DNA of 64,000 bases from Rhabditoides inermis (GCA_963966185.1 CAWZYM010000289.1:149501-213500); one strand, 5' to 3'. Counted from the first letter of the stretch, positions 45,427 through 57,883 are shown. Translations and numbers: made by a program. Notes: a model not told the origin generated them from the sequence alone.

Positions 45427-46832
45427 ACGGCGCAGATACGCGGAGAGAGTATTAGAAATGAGAGCGTATACCGTTACTTACAGACGGACGGACATGACGT
45501 TTTCTATACAATTAGGATTGGGATGTGTGACTGGCCTGTTGCGCACGGTCCAGTATGGTTTCTGTTCCGCATCCACTCCGTATCCCATGATCACCACCCC
45601 ATGGTTCGCGTCCCTCGGCGAAGACGAATACACACCTGCAACTATCGCCGTCTTACTCTTACAGTACAGTGATGACCAGTCAAACTGCCCCCTCCGACCC
45701 CCAAGAACTGTGAAGCTATATGATAATATTATTCAAGTTTCACCATGCGTGTATTTCTGAAAATCGATGGCGCTAGCGTCAATGGCCACTGCGATCGGGC
45801 CGCGGTGCTCCAGTATCCACAACATCAGATCCTCGTCGTTGGGGAGGTCCGCGAACTCCGCGATGCGAATACCGCCAGAAGAGGCGACTGGCTCACACTC
45901 TTCCTGCAACAGAAATGATTAACCATGAATGAGTTCGATTATAAAAACGAATAACAACCTCTGTGGCAGTATACTCGTAGTAGCTGTCTTCGAATGCTAT
46001 CGTATGGTTCATTCCATATGCGAATACTTCATTTATCCATCCTCCCTCGCAACCTTTTGCTTGCACGCAGTCAACAATCTGCTGTGTAGAGATATTACGA
46101 AAAATTCCCTGAATTATTACAGTATACAGATTAGTACTGTTAATACAATACCATTCTGGCAGCGTGTCCGGAGATGGTGTCAGCGGCGGCGAAAGCATAG
46201 CAGCTCTTGCACTGTCCCTGGTCCTTTACTGGCATTAGAGACAGATGATAGTTGAGCATCTCACTGAACGGCCTTCGAATACTGGGTAGTGTTGAGTTCG
46301 TATTGCTCGCTGTTACACCAGCTTTCTTGACACTCGCGGGAACTTTCAGTCCGCTAGACATCTCTCGCCATTCATCAGTTGTCTAGGATGTTCAGCAATA
46401 TTAGAGTGAATCAGTTTTGTGTTACCCAATCGGCGAACTTGTTGATTCCAATGTCAAATGAAACGAGTCCTTTTGCGAATTTTTCGTTGTGTTCCTTGAC
46501 CAGTATGTATGAGTTGACGTAGTTTTTCAGACGAGTTGTTTCATCGATTCCTTGTTCTCCGCCACTTTTGAATGGATTGAAGGATCTTCCTGTAATTTTC
46601 GATAGAATTGGATTTTTTAAGTCACGTACCGTATTGCTGTTTGAATTGAGGCCAAGTGTCGAAGGCTTCTTCGGCAATCGATTGTTTCTCGATAGGAAAA
46701 TCGTTTATGCTACAACACATGTAAAACAAGTTTTTAAACTAGTCCAATCTAAATATTTACAAACGTACAAACGTACCTAAATCCACGCGCTGTTTTCAAT
46801 AGGAGCGAAAGCTGGATTAGAAAAAGACGCAT
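45224..46832 (-). CDS. papain-family (C1A) cysteine protease precursor
   Basis: Eight exons (minus): 46832-46777, 46709-46630, 46589-46426, 46382-46152, 46108-45959, 45903-45744, 45635-45536, 45329-45224 (348 aa). Signal peptide MRLFLIQLSLLLKTARG; I29-type propeptide (AFDTWPQFKQQYG ... NKFADW); mature enzyme with VKDQGQCKSCYAFAA (oxyanion Gln and nucleophile Cys; the usual GSCW is KSCY), CEGGW, DANHGVVIMGYG (catalytic His) and RNSWNEDWGEGGHMR (Asn). The last motif forms only if intron 7 uses a GC donor (AACAG|GCCAGT); the GT donor 54 nt downstream would insert 18 residues and destroy NSW. A lysosomal or secreted cathepsin is expected. CKSCYAF and the missing Gly are unusual but keep the triad. 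Confidence 0.9.
45393..45423. repeat. (CT)n micros satellite in protease intron 7
   Basis: Short CT tract in the last intron of the cysteine protease gene. Confidence 0.85.
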
Positions 46833-47232
46833 TTTTCATGCGGACCACACATTCTCGCCACTTTTAAGCAAGCCAAAGCATGAGTGATTCTAATTTGTAC
46901 AAATGTTTTCCAAAAGAGAGAATGAGACACCGCATCCGTGTCGCTGCGTGAATCATTCTCTCGCTGTTGTGCATTGTGCTTTCTGTGGTGTGGAATTACG
47001 ACGATACAAGTGATCGTCGTCCATCTCACCGTTACGATTATTTTTGTGTTTTACCAATTGTGTTATTTTTAGATCCCATATTTATGTATTTTATTGGCCT
47101 TTTCAAATGGATTTTCATTGAATTCAACAACAAATTTTCAGATAAGACATAACACAACAATTGAAAACTATTCGAACTGAATTTCGAAGATAACAGCAAC
47201 TTATCGTAGAGCACAATAATTGGGTCATTTGA

Positions 47233-48517
47233 CTACGCGCGCGTCTGTCGGTTCAATGAGAGAACGCGAGATTGGCAACGACGAACGACGCAATCCAGAA
47301 GATCATGCACGTCATCCGGCAGATTGATCTGGAAAACATGAACATGAACCTATAACTTTATTTTACATCTCTAGGTAGATATGAATGTTTCTTGTATACT
47401 TATGTAATTAGTTACGTTTACCTCAACCATATTCTCAATCGTCGTGGGTTGAGTGAGAACGGATTTCATGTATTCGCTGAGAGCGGTATTAACGGAAGCC
47501 ACCCTGTGAAAGGCAAAGTTTCCATCTGCGAAGGACTCGATCGATGTTCCGAGACTGAACAGAACACAAAATAGTCTATTCGAAAGTGAGTTCGACTTAC
47601 TTGTTCGGCTTTTCGATGAAAGCGCACGAGATCATTTTCTGATTGCAGCATTTGTTCGGCACGTTTGTATCGAAGAAATACGTAGGGGAATGCATAACGA
47701 TCACACAACCCTGTAAACAATGAATTACCGATTGTAAATAAATAACTTACATTTTTGCGCTTATCAATCCGGACAGTGATCGACTTTGTTGCCAGAGACT
47801 TCTGGTGATAGTTAATCAATTCATTGAAATGCTTGCATGTGAGCTGAAGCGAGTGAAGATCCTAAATAACACATGTAGTGTGTTCCCTTTTTTGACCGAC
47901 ATAGAGAGTTTCTAGACAGCAATGAGCGCATGCAAATGCGCTCATTGCTGTCTGATAAAATGACGGCGACCGGTCTAGAGACATAAAAACTGTGTTTATC
48001 GATCGATATCAAGCCAAGTAAAATGAAAAATCGGGCTGCGTGGAGACGTCGACACACATGTGATACAGCAACTGTCCAAAATTCAGATCACTAGCTTTTT
48101 CCACTGCCGAAAAAAGTGTACCTAACTGATTTGTGTTCATGTAAACAACAGGGTTTACGGTAGTAGTATGACAACTGGCAATTCTGACACAACTAGTGTA
48201 TGTGGACGTGTTAATAGTATGACATATTTCAAATCGAGCAAGTTTTATACACTAGAAAAGTACTCCTGTTTTTTTTTTCAAATTTTCATCAGATCCAAAT
48301 GCAAAGCAGAAAAGCGACGCGCAACTGTGAGAAATGACAGCCAAATGAGGCATTTGCATAATAATCGCATCTTTCCTCTAATATTCCGACCGTCTGAACT
48401 CGTCGGTTAGAAAAAGGAAACACACTATATACAATTTTATATTTAATACAAATGTACCTTGATGGATAGCGGCTTGAATGCTTTGAGAAGAAGCTCATTG
48501 GGTAGATCGAGTAGCAT
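47233..48517 (-). CDS. F-box protein, array copy 1
   Basis: Five exons (minus): 48517-48458, 47861-47751, 47710-47601, 47554-47428, 47328-47233 (167 aa). Residues 1-40 form an F-box: MLLDLPNELLLKAFKPLSIK joined to DLHSLQLTCKHFNELINYH, the L-P-x-E-L/L-x-x-L-x-x-C-K-x-F pattern that binds Skp1. The rest (TKSITVRIDKRKN; GCVIVMHSPTYFFD; NLGTSIESFADGNFAF) resembles the substrate-binding half of short nematode F-box proteins but carries no repeat I can name. F-box proteins choose targets for SCF ubiquitin ligases; the family is greatly expanded and fast-evolving in nematodes. Intron 1 (about 600 bp) contains a perfect hairpin. Confidence 0.8.
47914..47953. repeat. perfect 18-bp hairpin, array copy 1
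   Basis: AGACAGCAATGAGCGCAT, loop GCAA, then the exact reverse complement. It lies in F-box intron 1 and is repeated at 52599-52638 and 57279-57318. Confidence 0.95.
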
Positions 48518-49139
48518 AGTTGTGAGCAAGTATAACACTGAGGACGGAACCGAAGAGCATTGTCGTAGTTAGAAGTCATGCCACGAGCACTTCGACCTTC
48601 TTTGTGTTCTTCAATTATCTTGCCTGCTAATTGACGAATATATTGGGTCATAAAATTTATCATCACATTCCCATTTACATACTCATTTCAAACGAATACG
48701 TTAACATGAAAAAAAAACACAAACTATCCAGGCAAACATATATCAGTTCGAAAACAAACTAGGATTAGGAAGAACTTTCCTGTTCCTAGTTTGTCCGCGC
48801 GTTAGTGTATAGTGGTTAGAGGAATGGTGCACTCGCGTATTGGGATAGGATCATTATACCGTACACTTCTTTATCATAAATCGCCTGAAAACGGGCATGA
48901 TAATCTGAATTTTGTACACAACTCACATTTCACTAACATAAAAACTGTACCGCAATCCGTTCTGAAACAAGGCATTTTTTTTTTGATGAGCAAACTATCA
49001 GAAGTATATTGAAAAAGTTCACAACATCAAAAAACTATGAAAGGGACACTAGTGTATGCTATGTGAACGCGTGAAATGAATACAATACTGTTACATTACG
49101 AGCATATTGTTTGATCTGCTAAAAAAAGACTCACCATTT

Positions 49140-49432
49140 TAAGTGGGTCGATTGCCCGCACACTCGCAGGAGATCCTAAATACAGTGAAAACATTCAACA
49201 TCCATTCCGATCGATCACCGACACTAATTTCACGCAAAATTTTGATGGATTGTTGCCGGTATTTTCTGTACTTTGTCGCCTTTTTCTTTGTTTATACTCC
49301 AGTGTAGGCGGCTGATTTTTAGAAATGAGGACAGGTGGAAGGTCGAAGGGCGAGAGGTCGCAATAGCAAGCCACAGCTCCGGAGGCAGGCGAGGATTAAA
49401 AAGATACTCAGCAATCCACTTCATGCACCATA
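49140..49432 (-). pseudogene. second F-box-like fragment, array copy 1
   Basis: Minus-strand segments reading MKWIAEYLFNPRLPPELWLAI (an L-P-x-E-L start of an F-box) and, after TATTTAG at about 49182, DLLRVCGQSTHLK (the second F-box helix). The connecting splice does not keep frame by any donor I see. Counterparts are at 53821-54113 and 58504-58796 with a few substitutions. Probably a decayed F-box gene. Confidence 0.35.
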
Positions 49433-49848
49433 TCTAACTGAAACGTCGAAGAAGAAGAATCATCACTTCTCACAGGCATTCTACAAAAAAAATGAGAAAC
49501 ATAATCAAAAAGTAAGGTAAAACATTTTTAAGATGACTAATAACTAGGTTTACATCATCATAAACAAACTTAAAACAGAGAATGGTTATCGATGCACCTC
49601 GTGAATGACTATTCATCAGCAAAATTAGATAGGAGCGTGCATAGAATGTCGTTCTTGCCAAAACACATTTCAATCGCCAGCCTTCGCGCCTATAATACAA
49701 GTGCGTTGGAACACTCTGCTCCTGCAGATTTCAATCATTTTTTGATTCGATTTCTCTCTGTATTCATTGTCATGTTTTGGATGCACGTAGCATGTGAGAC
49801 TGGAACAAAAAAATGTTTATTAGCGAGTGAGTATCACGTTCATCCGCA

Positions 49849-50147
49849 TCACTTCTCGCCCTCGCCCTGCCACTCTCCCTCCAGCATCTTCTGCTGTGCG
49901 GGGAAGGAGGCGGTGAGTAGAAGGTCGTGCGTCAGATCCCCGTACGAAGCATGCCCCGTCTCGTTCCGCATCGAAGCTGTGATCTGGAAGGACGAAGATT
50001 TCATGCATATTATATAGTTTCATGCTGTACCTAAAAGAGGATTTTGTCGGATATGAACAATGCTCTGATACTTTTAATCTTCAATCCCTTTATAGCTTAT
50101 CTCACCTCATCTCCCTCTCTCTCTTTTTTTCTCTCTCTTTCTCTCTC

Positions 50148-50185
<38 letters not shown>

Positions 50186-50205
50186 TCTCTTCCTCTCTTC
50201 CTCTC

Positions 50206-50242
<37 letters not shown>

Positions 50243-51118
50243 ACCTCATCGCACACCCTATACCCGATTGTCTCGTCTCGTCGACTGTAGATGGAATACA
50301 CCTCCCCTCCCTCGAAGTGACTCTTTCTGTTGAGGTCCTCTAGGAACAGACTGCGCTGCGGACACAGGCCAGAGTACAGACCTAGGGGTACGGTAGGAGT
50401 ACGGTGAAACAAGTATACAGTATCCAGGCTACCGTACCAATGATCCTATCGCAGATGGGAAGTGCGCCGAGTGCGCATGTGGGAAGCCCGAAGCCGGCAA
50501 CCTAAATCGTACATGTTTATTTTACAGTTGGTGAGATACGTTTCAGACATTTGATAAAACAAGCTACCTTTCGTTAGGTTTAATCGAGCCAGTGTTTCAT
50601 CGAGACATTATGAAAAAAAACTCAACGAAAAATATTAAAAAAAATATATTCTGAGAAATCATTTTCTTACGTTTCAAAACAATAATACAAACGGTAAACT
50701 TATCACAAGATAATAGTCTTTCGACAAAGTTTGCGTGTAATATAGTTATAGATTACAATGAATATAGTCTGTAATGTAAATTGAAATAATGTATAATTGA
50801 TTGGCAGCGAACCCCACCTGCATGGCGACCCCATTGTTCGGCCCTGCTATCCCGATGAATGTGTCGACGAAGCGAGTGAGAGGCACGCCGAGGTCCTCCT
50901 GCGTGTCCACGCAGTGACCTGAGAAGAGAACAAGGTGAAGAGGTAATCGGGAATCCTGTGAAGTGAACAAGTCAGCCACGACAGAAGCCTTTCAGTCTGT
51001 GCTTGATCCACCCACCTCCTAGTATGGCCTTCCTGACAACGGGCACTCCGAGCGAGTACGAGACGACGTTTATGTTCTTTCCAGTGTAGAGACGCACTGC
51101 GAGGAGCATCGCGCGAAC
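49849..51118 (-). pseudogene. 5'-truncated class-2 lipase, array copy 1
   Basis: Five exons equal to exons 4-8 of the complete lipase at 59213-62243, starting at 51118-51016 (VRAMLLAVRLYTGK ... SYSLG nucleophile) and ending at the stop at 49849. The signal peptide, the oxyanion HG block and exon 3 are missing; upstream of exon 4 the sequence turns into repeat R3. Frames are intact, so the loss is recent. A product would need a new start; without a signal peptide it could not be secreted. Confidence 0.85.
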
Positions 51119-51145
51119 CTGCAGGGGTCTCTGTATTTCTGGCAG

Positions 51146-51570
51146 TGTTAGTCATGAGATGAAACGTATTCATTTCTTTCACGCTTCTTTCACGTGTTAT
51201 ACGTTGTAAGTTTCCATCATCCGTTCCGTTGTGAGTTTTGGTTCCCGTCATCAGCGCATGTAAGTATCCGGTAGAAGTTGCGCGTTGGTAGATTGATCTC
51301 TCGACAGTGCCTGACAGCGAAATAGTTAACGACAACGCTGACAGCTCGTTTTTGTACCGAGAGATAGCGAGAAGTACATTGTACTTCGAAACTTCGATGT
51401 AATCATAGTGTTAGTGTTGTTTCAGTACAAACACGACAGTTCGTATTGAGAATCCAACCGATCACATTTATGTATTTACGATTGAAACTGTATTCAAATA
51501 CGTTTCGCAATCATTTGTTCACACTTATCACACTTACAGTGCAATATGACTATCTACGTAATTCTAATCC
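51146..51570. repeat. interspersed repeat R3, array junction 1/2
   Basis: Matches 41474-41893. It begins about 28 bp upstream of the truncated lipase exon 4 and ends some 15-20 bp before the next unit. Confidence 0.9.
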
Positions 51571-51917
51571 AAGTAAGTACTTTACAAATGTTTTCCAAAA
51601 GAGAGAATGAGACACCGCATCCGTGTCGCTGCGTGAATCATTCTCTCGCTGTTGTGCATTGTGCTTTCTGTGGTGTGGAATTACGACGATACAAGTGATC
51701 GTCGTCCATCTCACCGTTACGATTATTTTTGTGTTTTACCAATTGTGTTATTTTTAGATCCCATATTTATGTATTTTATTGGCCTTTTCAAATGGATTTT
51801 CATTGAATTCAACAACAAATTTTCAGATAAGACATAACACAACAATTGAAAACTATTCGAACTGAATTTCGAAGATAACAGCAACTTATCGTAGAGCACA
51901 ATAATTGGGTCATTTGA

Positions 51918-53200
51918 CTACGCGCGCGTCTGTCGGTTCAATGAGAGAACGCGAGATTGGCAACGACGAACGACGCAATCCAGAAGATCATGCACGTCAT
52001 CCGGCAGATTGATCTGGAAAACATGAACATGAACCTATAACTTTATTTTACATCTCTAGGTAGATATGAATGTTTCTTGTATACTTATGTAATTAGTTAC
52101 GTTTACCTCAACCATATTCTCAATCGTCGTGGGTTGAGTGAGAACGGATTTCATGTATTCGCTGAGAGCGGTATTAACGGAAGCCACCCTGTGAAAGGCA
52201 AAGTTTCCATCTGCGAAGGACTCGATCGATGTTCCGAGACTGAACAGAACACAAAATAGTCTATTCGAAAGTGAGTTCGACTTACTTGTTCGGCTTTTCG
52301 ATGAAAGCGCACGAGATCATTTTCTGATTGCAGCATTTGTTCGGCACGTTTGTATCGAAGAAATACGTAGGGGAATGCATAACGATCACACAACCCTGTA
52401 AACAATGAATTACCGATTGTAAATAAATAACTTACATTTTTGCGCTTATCAATCCGGACAGTGATCGACTTTGTTGCCAGAGACTTCTGGTGATAGTTAA
52501 TCAATTCATTGAAATGCTTGCATGTGAGCTGAAGCGAGTGAAGATCCTAAATAACACATGTAGTGTGTTCCCTTTTTTGACCGACATAGAGAGTTTCTAG
52601 ACAGCAATGAGCGCATGCAAATGCGCTCATTGCTGTCTGATAAAATGACGGCGACCGGTCTAGAGACATAAAAACTGTGTTTATCGATCGATATCAAGCC
52701 AAGTAAAATGAAAAATCGGGCTGCGTGGAGACGTCGACACACATGTGATACAGCAACTGTCCAAAATTCAGATCACTAGCTTTTTCCACTGCCGAAAAAA
52801 GTGTACCTAACTGATTTGTGTTCATGTAAACAACAGGGTTTACGGTAGTAGTATGACAACTGGCAATTCTGACACAACTAGTGTATGTGGACGTGTTAAT
52901 AGTATGACATATTTCAAATCGAGCAAGTTTTATACACTAGAAAAGTACTCCTGTTTTTTTTCAAATTTTCATCAGATCCAAATGCAAAGCAGAAAAGCGA
53001 CGCGCAACTGTGAGAAATGACAGCCAAATGAGGCATTTGCATAATAATCGCATCTTTCCTCTAATATTCCGACCGTCTGAACTCGTCGGTTAGAAAAAGG
53101 AAACACACTATATACAATTTTATATTTAATACAAATGTACCTTGATGGATAGCGGCTTGAATGCTTTGAGAAGAAGCTCATTGGGTAGATCGAGTAGCAT
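51918..53200 (-). CDS. F-box protein, array copy 2
   Basis: Exons (minus): 53200-53141, 52546-52436, 52395-52286, 52239-52113, 52013-51918. The encoded protein appears identical to copy 1; the only differences seen are in intron homopolymers. All three copies keep open frames and splice sites. Confidence 0.8.
52599..52638. repeat. perfect 18-bp hairpin, array copy 2
   Basis: Same sequence and position in F-box intron 1 as the hairpin at 47914-47953. Confidence 0.95.
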
Positions 53201-54529
53201 AGTTGTGAGCAAGTATAACACTGAGGACGGAACCGAAGAGCATTGTCGTAGTTAGAAGTCATGCCACGAGCACTTCGACCTTCTTTGTGTTCTTCAATTA
53301 TCTTGCCTGCTAATTGACGAATATATTGGGTCATAAAATTTATCATCACATTCCCATTTACATACTCATTTCAAACGAATACGTTAACATGAAAAAAAAA
53401 CACAAACTATCCAGGCAAACATATATCAGTTCGAAAACAAACTAGGATTAGGAAGAACTTTCCTGTTCCTAGTTTGTCCGCGCGTTAGTGTATAGTGGTT
53501 AGAGGAATGGTGCACTCGCGTATTGGGATAGGATCATTATACCGTACACTTCTTTATCATAAATCGCCTGAAAACGGGCATGATAATCTGAATTTTGTAC
53601 ACAACTCACATTTCACTAACATAAAAACTGTACCGCAATCCGTTCTGAAACAAGGCATTTTTTTTGATGAGCAAACTATCAGAAGTATATTGAAAAAGTT
53701 CACAACATCAAAAAACTATGAAAGGGACACTAGTGTATGCTATGTGAACGCGTGAAATGAATACAATACTGTTACATTACGAGCATATTGTTTGATCTGC
53801 TAAAAAAAGACTCACCATTTTAAGTGGGTCGATTGCCCGCACACTCGCAGGAGATCCTAAATACAGTGAAAACATTCAACATCCATTCCGATCGATCACC
53901 GACACTAATTTCACGCAAAATTTTGATGGATTGTTGCCGGTATTTTCTGTACTTTGTCGCCTTTTTCTTTGTTTATACTCCAGTGTAGACGGCTGATTTT
54001 TAGAAATGAGGACAGGTCGAAGGTCGAAGGGCGAGAGGTCGCAATAGCAAGCCACAGCTCCGGAGGCAGGCGAGTATTAAAAAGATACTCAGCAATCCAC
54101 TTCATGCACCGTATCTAACTGAAACGTCGAAGAAGAAGAATCATCACTTCTCACAGGCATTCTACAAAAAAAATGAGAAACATAATCAAAAAGTAAGGTA
54201 AAACATTTTTAAGATGACTAATAACTAGGTTTACATCATCATAAACAAACTTAAAACAGAGAATGGTTATCGATGCACCTCGTGAATGACTATTCATCAG
54301 CAAAATTAGATAGGAGCGTGCATAGAATGTCGTTCTTGCCAAAACACATTTCAATCGCCAGCCTTCGCGCCTATAATACAAGTGCGTTGGAACACTCTGC
54401 TCCTGCAGATTTCAATCATTTTTTGATTCGATTTCTCTCTGTATTCATTGCCATGTTTTGGATGCACGTAGCATGTGAGACTGGAACAAAAAAATGTTTA
54501 TTAGCGAGTGAGTATCACGTTCATCCGCA

Positions 54530-54828
54530 TCACTTCTCGCCCTCGCCCTGCCACTCTCCCTCCAGCATCTTCTGCTGTGCGGGGAAGGAGGCGGTGAGTA
54601 GAAGGTCGTGCGTCAGATCCCCGTACGAAGCATGCCCCGTCTCGTTCCGCATCGAAGCTGTGATCTGGAAGGACGAAGATTTCATGCATATTATATAGTT
54701 TCATGATGTACCTAAAAGAGGATTTTGTCGGATATGAACAATGCTCTGATACTTTTAATCTTCAATCCCTTTATAGCTTATCTCACCTCATCTCCCTCTC
54801 TCTCTTTTTTTCTCTCTCTTTCTCTCTC

Positions 54829-54872
<44 letters not shown>

Positions 54873-54884
54873 TCTCTTCCTCTC

Positions 54885-54921
<37 letters not shown>

Positions 54922-55798
54922 ACCTCATCGCACACCCTATACCCGATCGTCTCGTCTCTCCGACTGTAGATGGAATACACCTCCCCTCCCTCGAAGTGAC
55001 TCTTTCTGTTGAGGTCCTCTAGGAACAGACTGCGCTGCGGACACAGGCCAGAGTACAGACCTAGGGGTAGGGTAGGAGTACGGTGGAACAAGTATACAGT
55101 ATCCAGGCTACCGTACCAATGATCCTATCGCAGATGGGAAGTGCGCCGAGTGCGCATGTGGGAAGCCCGAAGCCGGCAACCTAAATCGTACATGTTTATT
55201 TTACAGTTGGTGAGATACGTTTCAGACATTTGATAAAACAAGCTACCTTTCGTTAGGTTTAATCGAGCCAGTGTTTCATCGAGACATTATGAAAAAAAAC
55301 TCAACGAAAAATATTAAAAAAAAATATATTCTGAGAAATCATTTTCTTACGTTTCAAAACAATAATACAAACGGTAAACTTATCACAAGATAATAGTCTT
55401 TCGACAAAGTTTGCGTGTAATATAGTTATAGATTACAATGAATATAGTCTGTAATGTAAATTGAAATAATGTATAATTGATTGGCAGCGAACCCCACCTG
55501 CATGGCGACCCCATTGTTCGGCCCTGCTATCCCGATGAATGTGTCGACGAAGCGAGTGAGAGGCACGCCGAGGTCCTCCTGCGTGTCCACGCAGTGACCT
55601 GAGAAGAGAACAAGGTGAAGAGGTAATCGGGAATCCTGTGAAGTGAACAAGTCAGCCACGACAGAAGCCTTTCAGTCTGTGCTTGATCCACCCACCTCCT
55701 AGTATGGCCTTCCTGACAACGGGCACTCCGAGCGAGTACGAGACTACGTTTATGTTCTTTCCAGTGTAGAGACGCACTGCGAGGAGCATCGCGCGAAC
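54530..55798 (-). pseudogene. 5'-truncated class-2 lipase, array copy 2
   Basis: Exons 4-8 only, as in unit 1, with the same junction to R3 upstream. The nucleophile (SYSLG), Asp (SRRDETIGY) and His (GHASYGD) segments remain open. Confidence 0.85.
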
Positions 55799-55825
55799 CT
55801 GCAGGGGTCTCTGTATTTCTGGCAG

Positions 55826-56250
55826 TGTTAGTCATGAGATGAAACGTATTCATTTCTTTCACGCTTCTTTCACGTGTTATACGTTGTAAGTTTCCATCAT
55901 CCGTTCCGTTGTGAGTTTTGGTTCCCGTCATCAGCGCATGTAAGTATCCGGTAGAAGTTGCGCGTTGGTAGATTGATCTCTCGACAGTGCCTGACAGCGA
56001 AATAGTTAACGACAACGCTGACAGCTCGTTTTTGTACCGAGAGATAGCGAGAAGTACATTGTACTTCGAAACTTCGATGTAATCATAGTGTTAGTGTTGT
56101 TTCAGTACAAACACGACAGTTCGTATTGAGAATCCAACCGATCACATTTATGTATTTACGATTGAAACTGTATTCAAATACGTTTCGCAATCATTTGTTC
56201 ACACTTATCACACTTACAGTGCAATATGACTATCTACGTAATTCTAATCC
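55826..56250. repeat. interspersed repeat R3, array junction 2/3
   Basis: Apparently identical to the junction 1/2 copy and closer to it than to the Nudix-intron copy, as expected if it was duplicated with the unit. Confidence 0.9.
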
Positions 56251-56597
56251 AAGTAAGTACTTTACAAATGTTTTCCAAAAGAGAGAATGAGACACCGCAT
56301 CCGTGTCGCTGCGTGAATCATTCTCTCGCTGTTGTGCATTGTGCTTTCTGTGGTGTGGAATTACGACGATACAAGTGATCGTCGTCCATCTCACCGTTAC
56401 GATTATTTTTGTGTTTTACCAATTGTGTTATTTTTAGATCCCATATTTATGTATTTTATTGGCCTTTTCAAATGGATTTTCATTGAATTCAACAACAAAT
56501 TTTCAGATAAGACATAACACAACAATTGAAAACTATTCGAACTGAATTTCGAAGATAACAGCAACTTATCGTAGAGCACAATAATTGGGTCATTTGA

Positions 56598-57883
56598 CTA
56601 CGCGCGCGTCTGTCGGTTCAATGAGAGAACGCGAGATTGGCAACGACGAACGACGCAATCCAGAAGATCATGCACGTCATCCGGCAGATTGATCTGGAAA
56701 ACATGAACATGAACCTATAACTTTATTTTACATCTCTAGGTAGATATGAATGTTTCTTGTATACTTATGTAATTAGTTACGTTTACCTCAACCATATTCT
56801 CAATCGTCGTGGGTTGAGTGAGAACGGATTTCATGTATTCGCTGAGAGCGGTATTAACGGAAGCCACCCTGTGAAAGGCAAAGTTTCCATCTGCGAAGGA
56901 CTCGATCGATGTTCCGAGACTGAACAGAACACAAAATAGTCTATTCGAAAGTGAGTTCGACTTACTTGTTCGGCTTTTCGATGAAAGCGCACGAGATCAT
57001 TTTCTGATTGCAGCATTTGTTCGGCACGTTTGTATCGAAGAAATACGTAGGGGAATGCATAACGATCACACAACCCTGTAAACAATGAATTACCGATTGT
57101 AAATAAATAACTTACATTTTTGCGCTTATCAATCCGGACAGTGATCGACTTTGTTGCCAGAGACTTCTGGTGATAGTTAATCAATTCATTGAAATGCTTG
57201 CATGTGAGCTGAAGCGAGTGAAGATCCTAAATAACACATGTAGTGTGTTCCCTTTTTTGACCGACATAGAGAGTTTCTAGACAGCAATGAGCGCATGCAA
57301 ATGCGCTCATTGCTGTCTGATAAAATGACGGCGACCGGTCTAGAGACATAAAAACTGTGTTTATCGATCGATATCAAGCCAAGTAAAATGAAAAATCGGG
57401 CTGCGTGGAGACGTCGACACACATGTGATACAGCAACTGTCCAAAATTCAGATCACTAGCTTTTTCCACTGCCGAAAAAAGTGTACCTAACTGATTTGTG
57501 TTCATGTAAACAACAGGGTTTACGGTAGTAGTATGACAACTGGCAATTCTGACACAACTAGTGTATGTGGACGTGTTAATAGTATGACATATTTCAAATC
57601 GAGCAAGTTTTATACACTAGAAAAGTACTCCTGTTTTTTTTTTTCAAATTTTCATCAGATCCAAATGCAAAGCAGAAAAGCGACGCGCAACTGTGAGAAA
57701 TGACAGCCAAATGAGGCATTTGCATAATAATCGCATCTTTCCTCTAATATTCCGACCGTCTGAACTCGTCGGTTAGAAAAAGGAAACACACTATATACAA
57801 TTTTATATTTAATACAAATGTACCTTGATGGATAGCGGCTTGAATGCTTTGAGAAGAAGCTCATTGGGTAGATCGAGTAGCAT
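56598..57883 (-). CDS. F-box protein, array copy 3
   Basis: Exons (minus): 57883-57824, 57226-57116, 57075-56966, 56919-56793, 56693-56598; protein apparently identical to copies 1 and 2. Confidence 0.8.
57279..57318. repeat. perfect 18-bp hairpin, array copy 3
   Basis: Same as 47914-47953. Confidence 0.95.

Larger units (their letters stand above)
46898..51583. repeat. tandem unit 1 (4.685 kb)
   Basis: First of three direct repeats. It starts at TACAAATGTTTTCC and contains an F-box gene (-), a hairpin, tRNA-like and F-box-like fragments, the 3' half of a lipase gene (-), and R3 at the right end. The same order recurs at 51584 and 56264. Translated frames are identical or nearly so between units, so the event is recent. 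Confidence 0.97.
51584..56263. repeat. tandem unit 2 (4.680 kb)
   Basis: Near-identical to unit 1; visible differences are mostly homopolymer lengths, one CT-tract length and scattered substitutions (e.g. GGCGGCTGATTT against GACGGCTGATTT). Confidence 0.97.

Noticed and set aside
45482..45536. GT donor for protease intron 7
   Set aside because: It would insert 18 residues inside the conserved NSW motif; the upstream GC donor restores the motif.
47466..47819. 117-codon minus-strand frame
   Set aside because: Reads across F-box introns in a mixed frame; the five-exon F-box model explains the region.
48800..48870. tRNA-like A box (GTTAGTGTATAGTGGTTAG) in each array unit
   Set aside because: No matching B box or cloverleaf; likely a tRNA-derived repeat.
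49592..50017. 141-codon plus-strand frame repeated in all three units
   Set aside because: Antisense to the last lipase exon and its intron; no domain, and the lipase frame explains the constraint.
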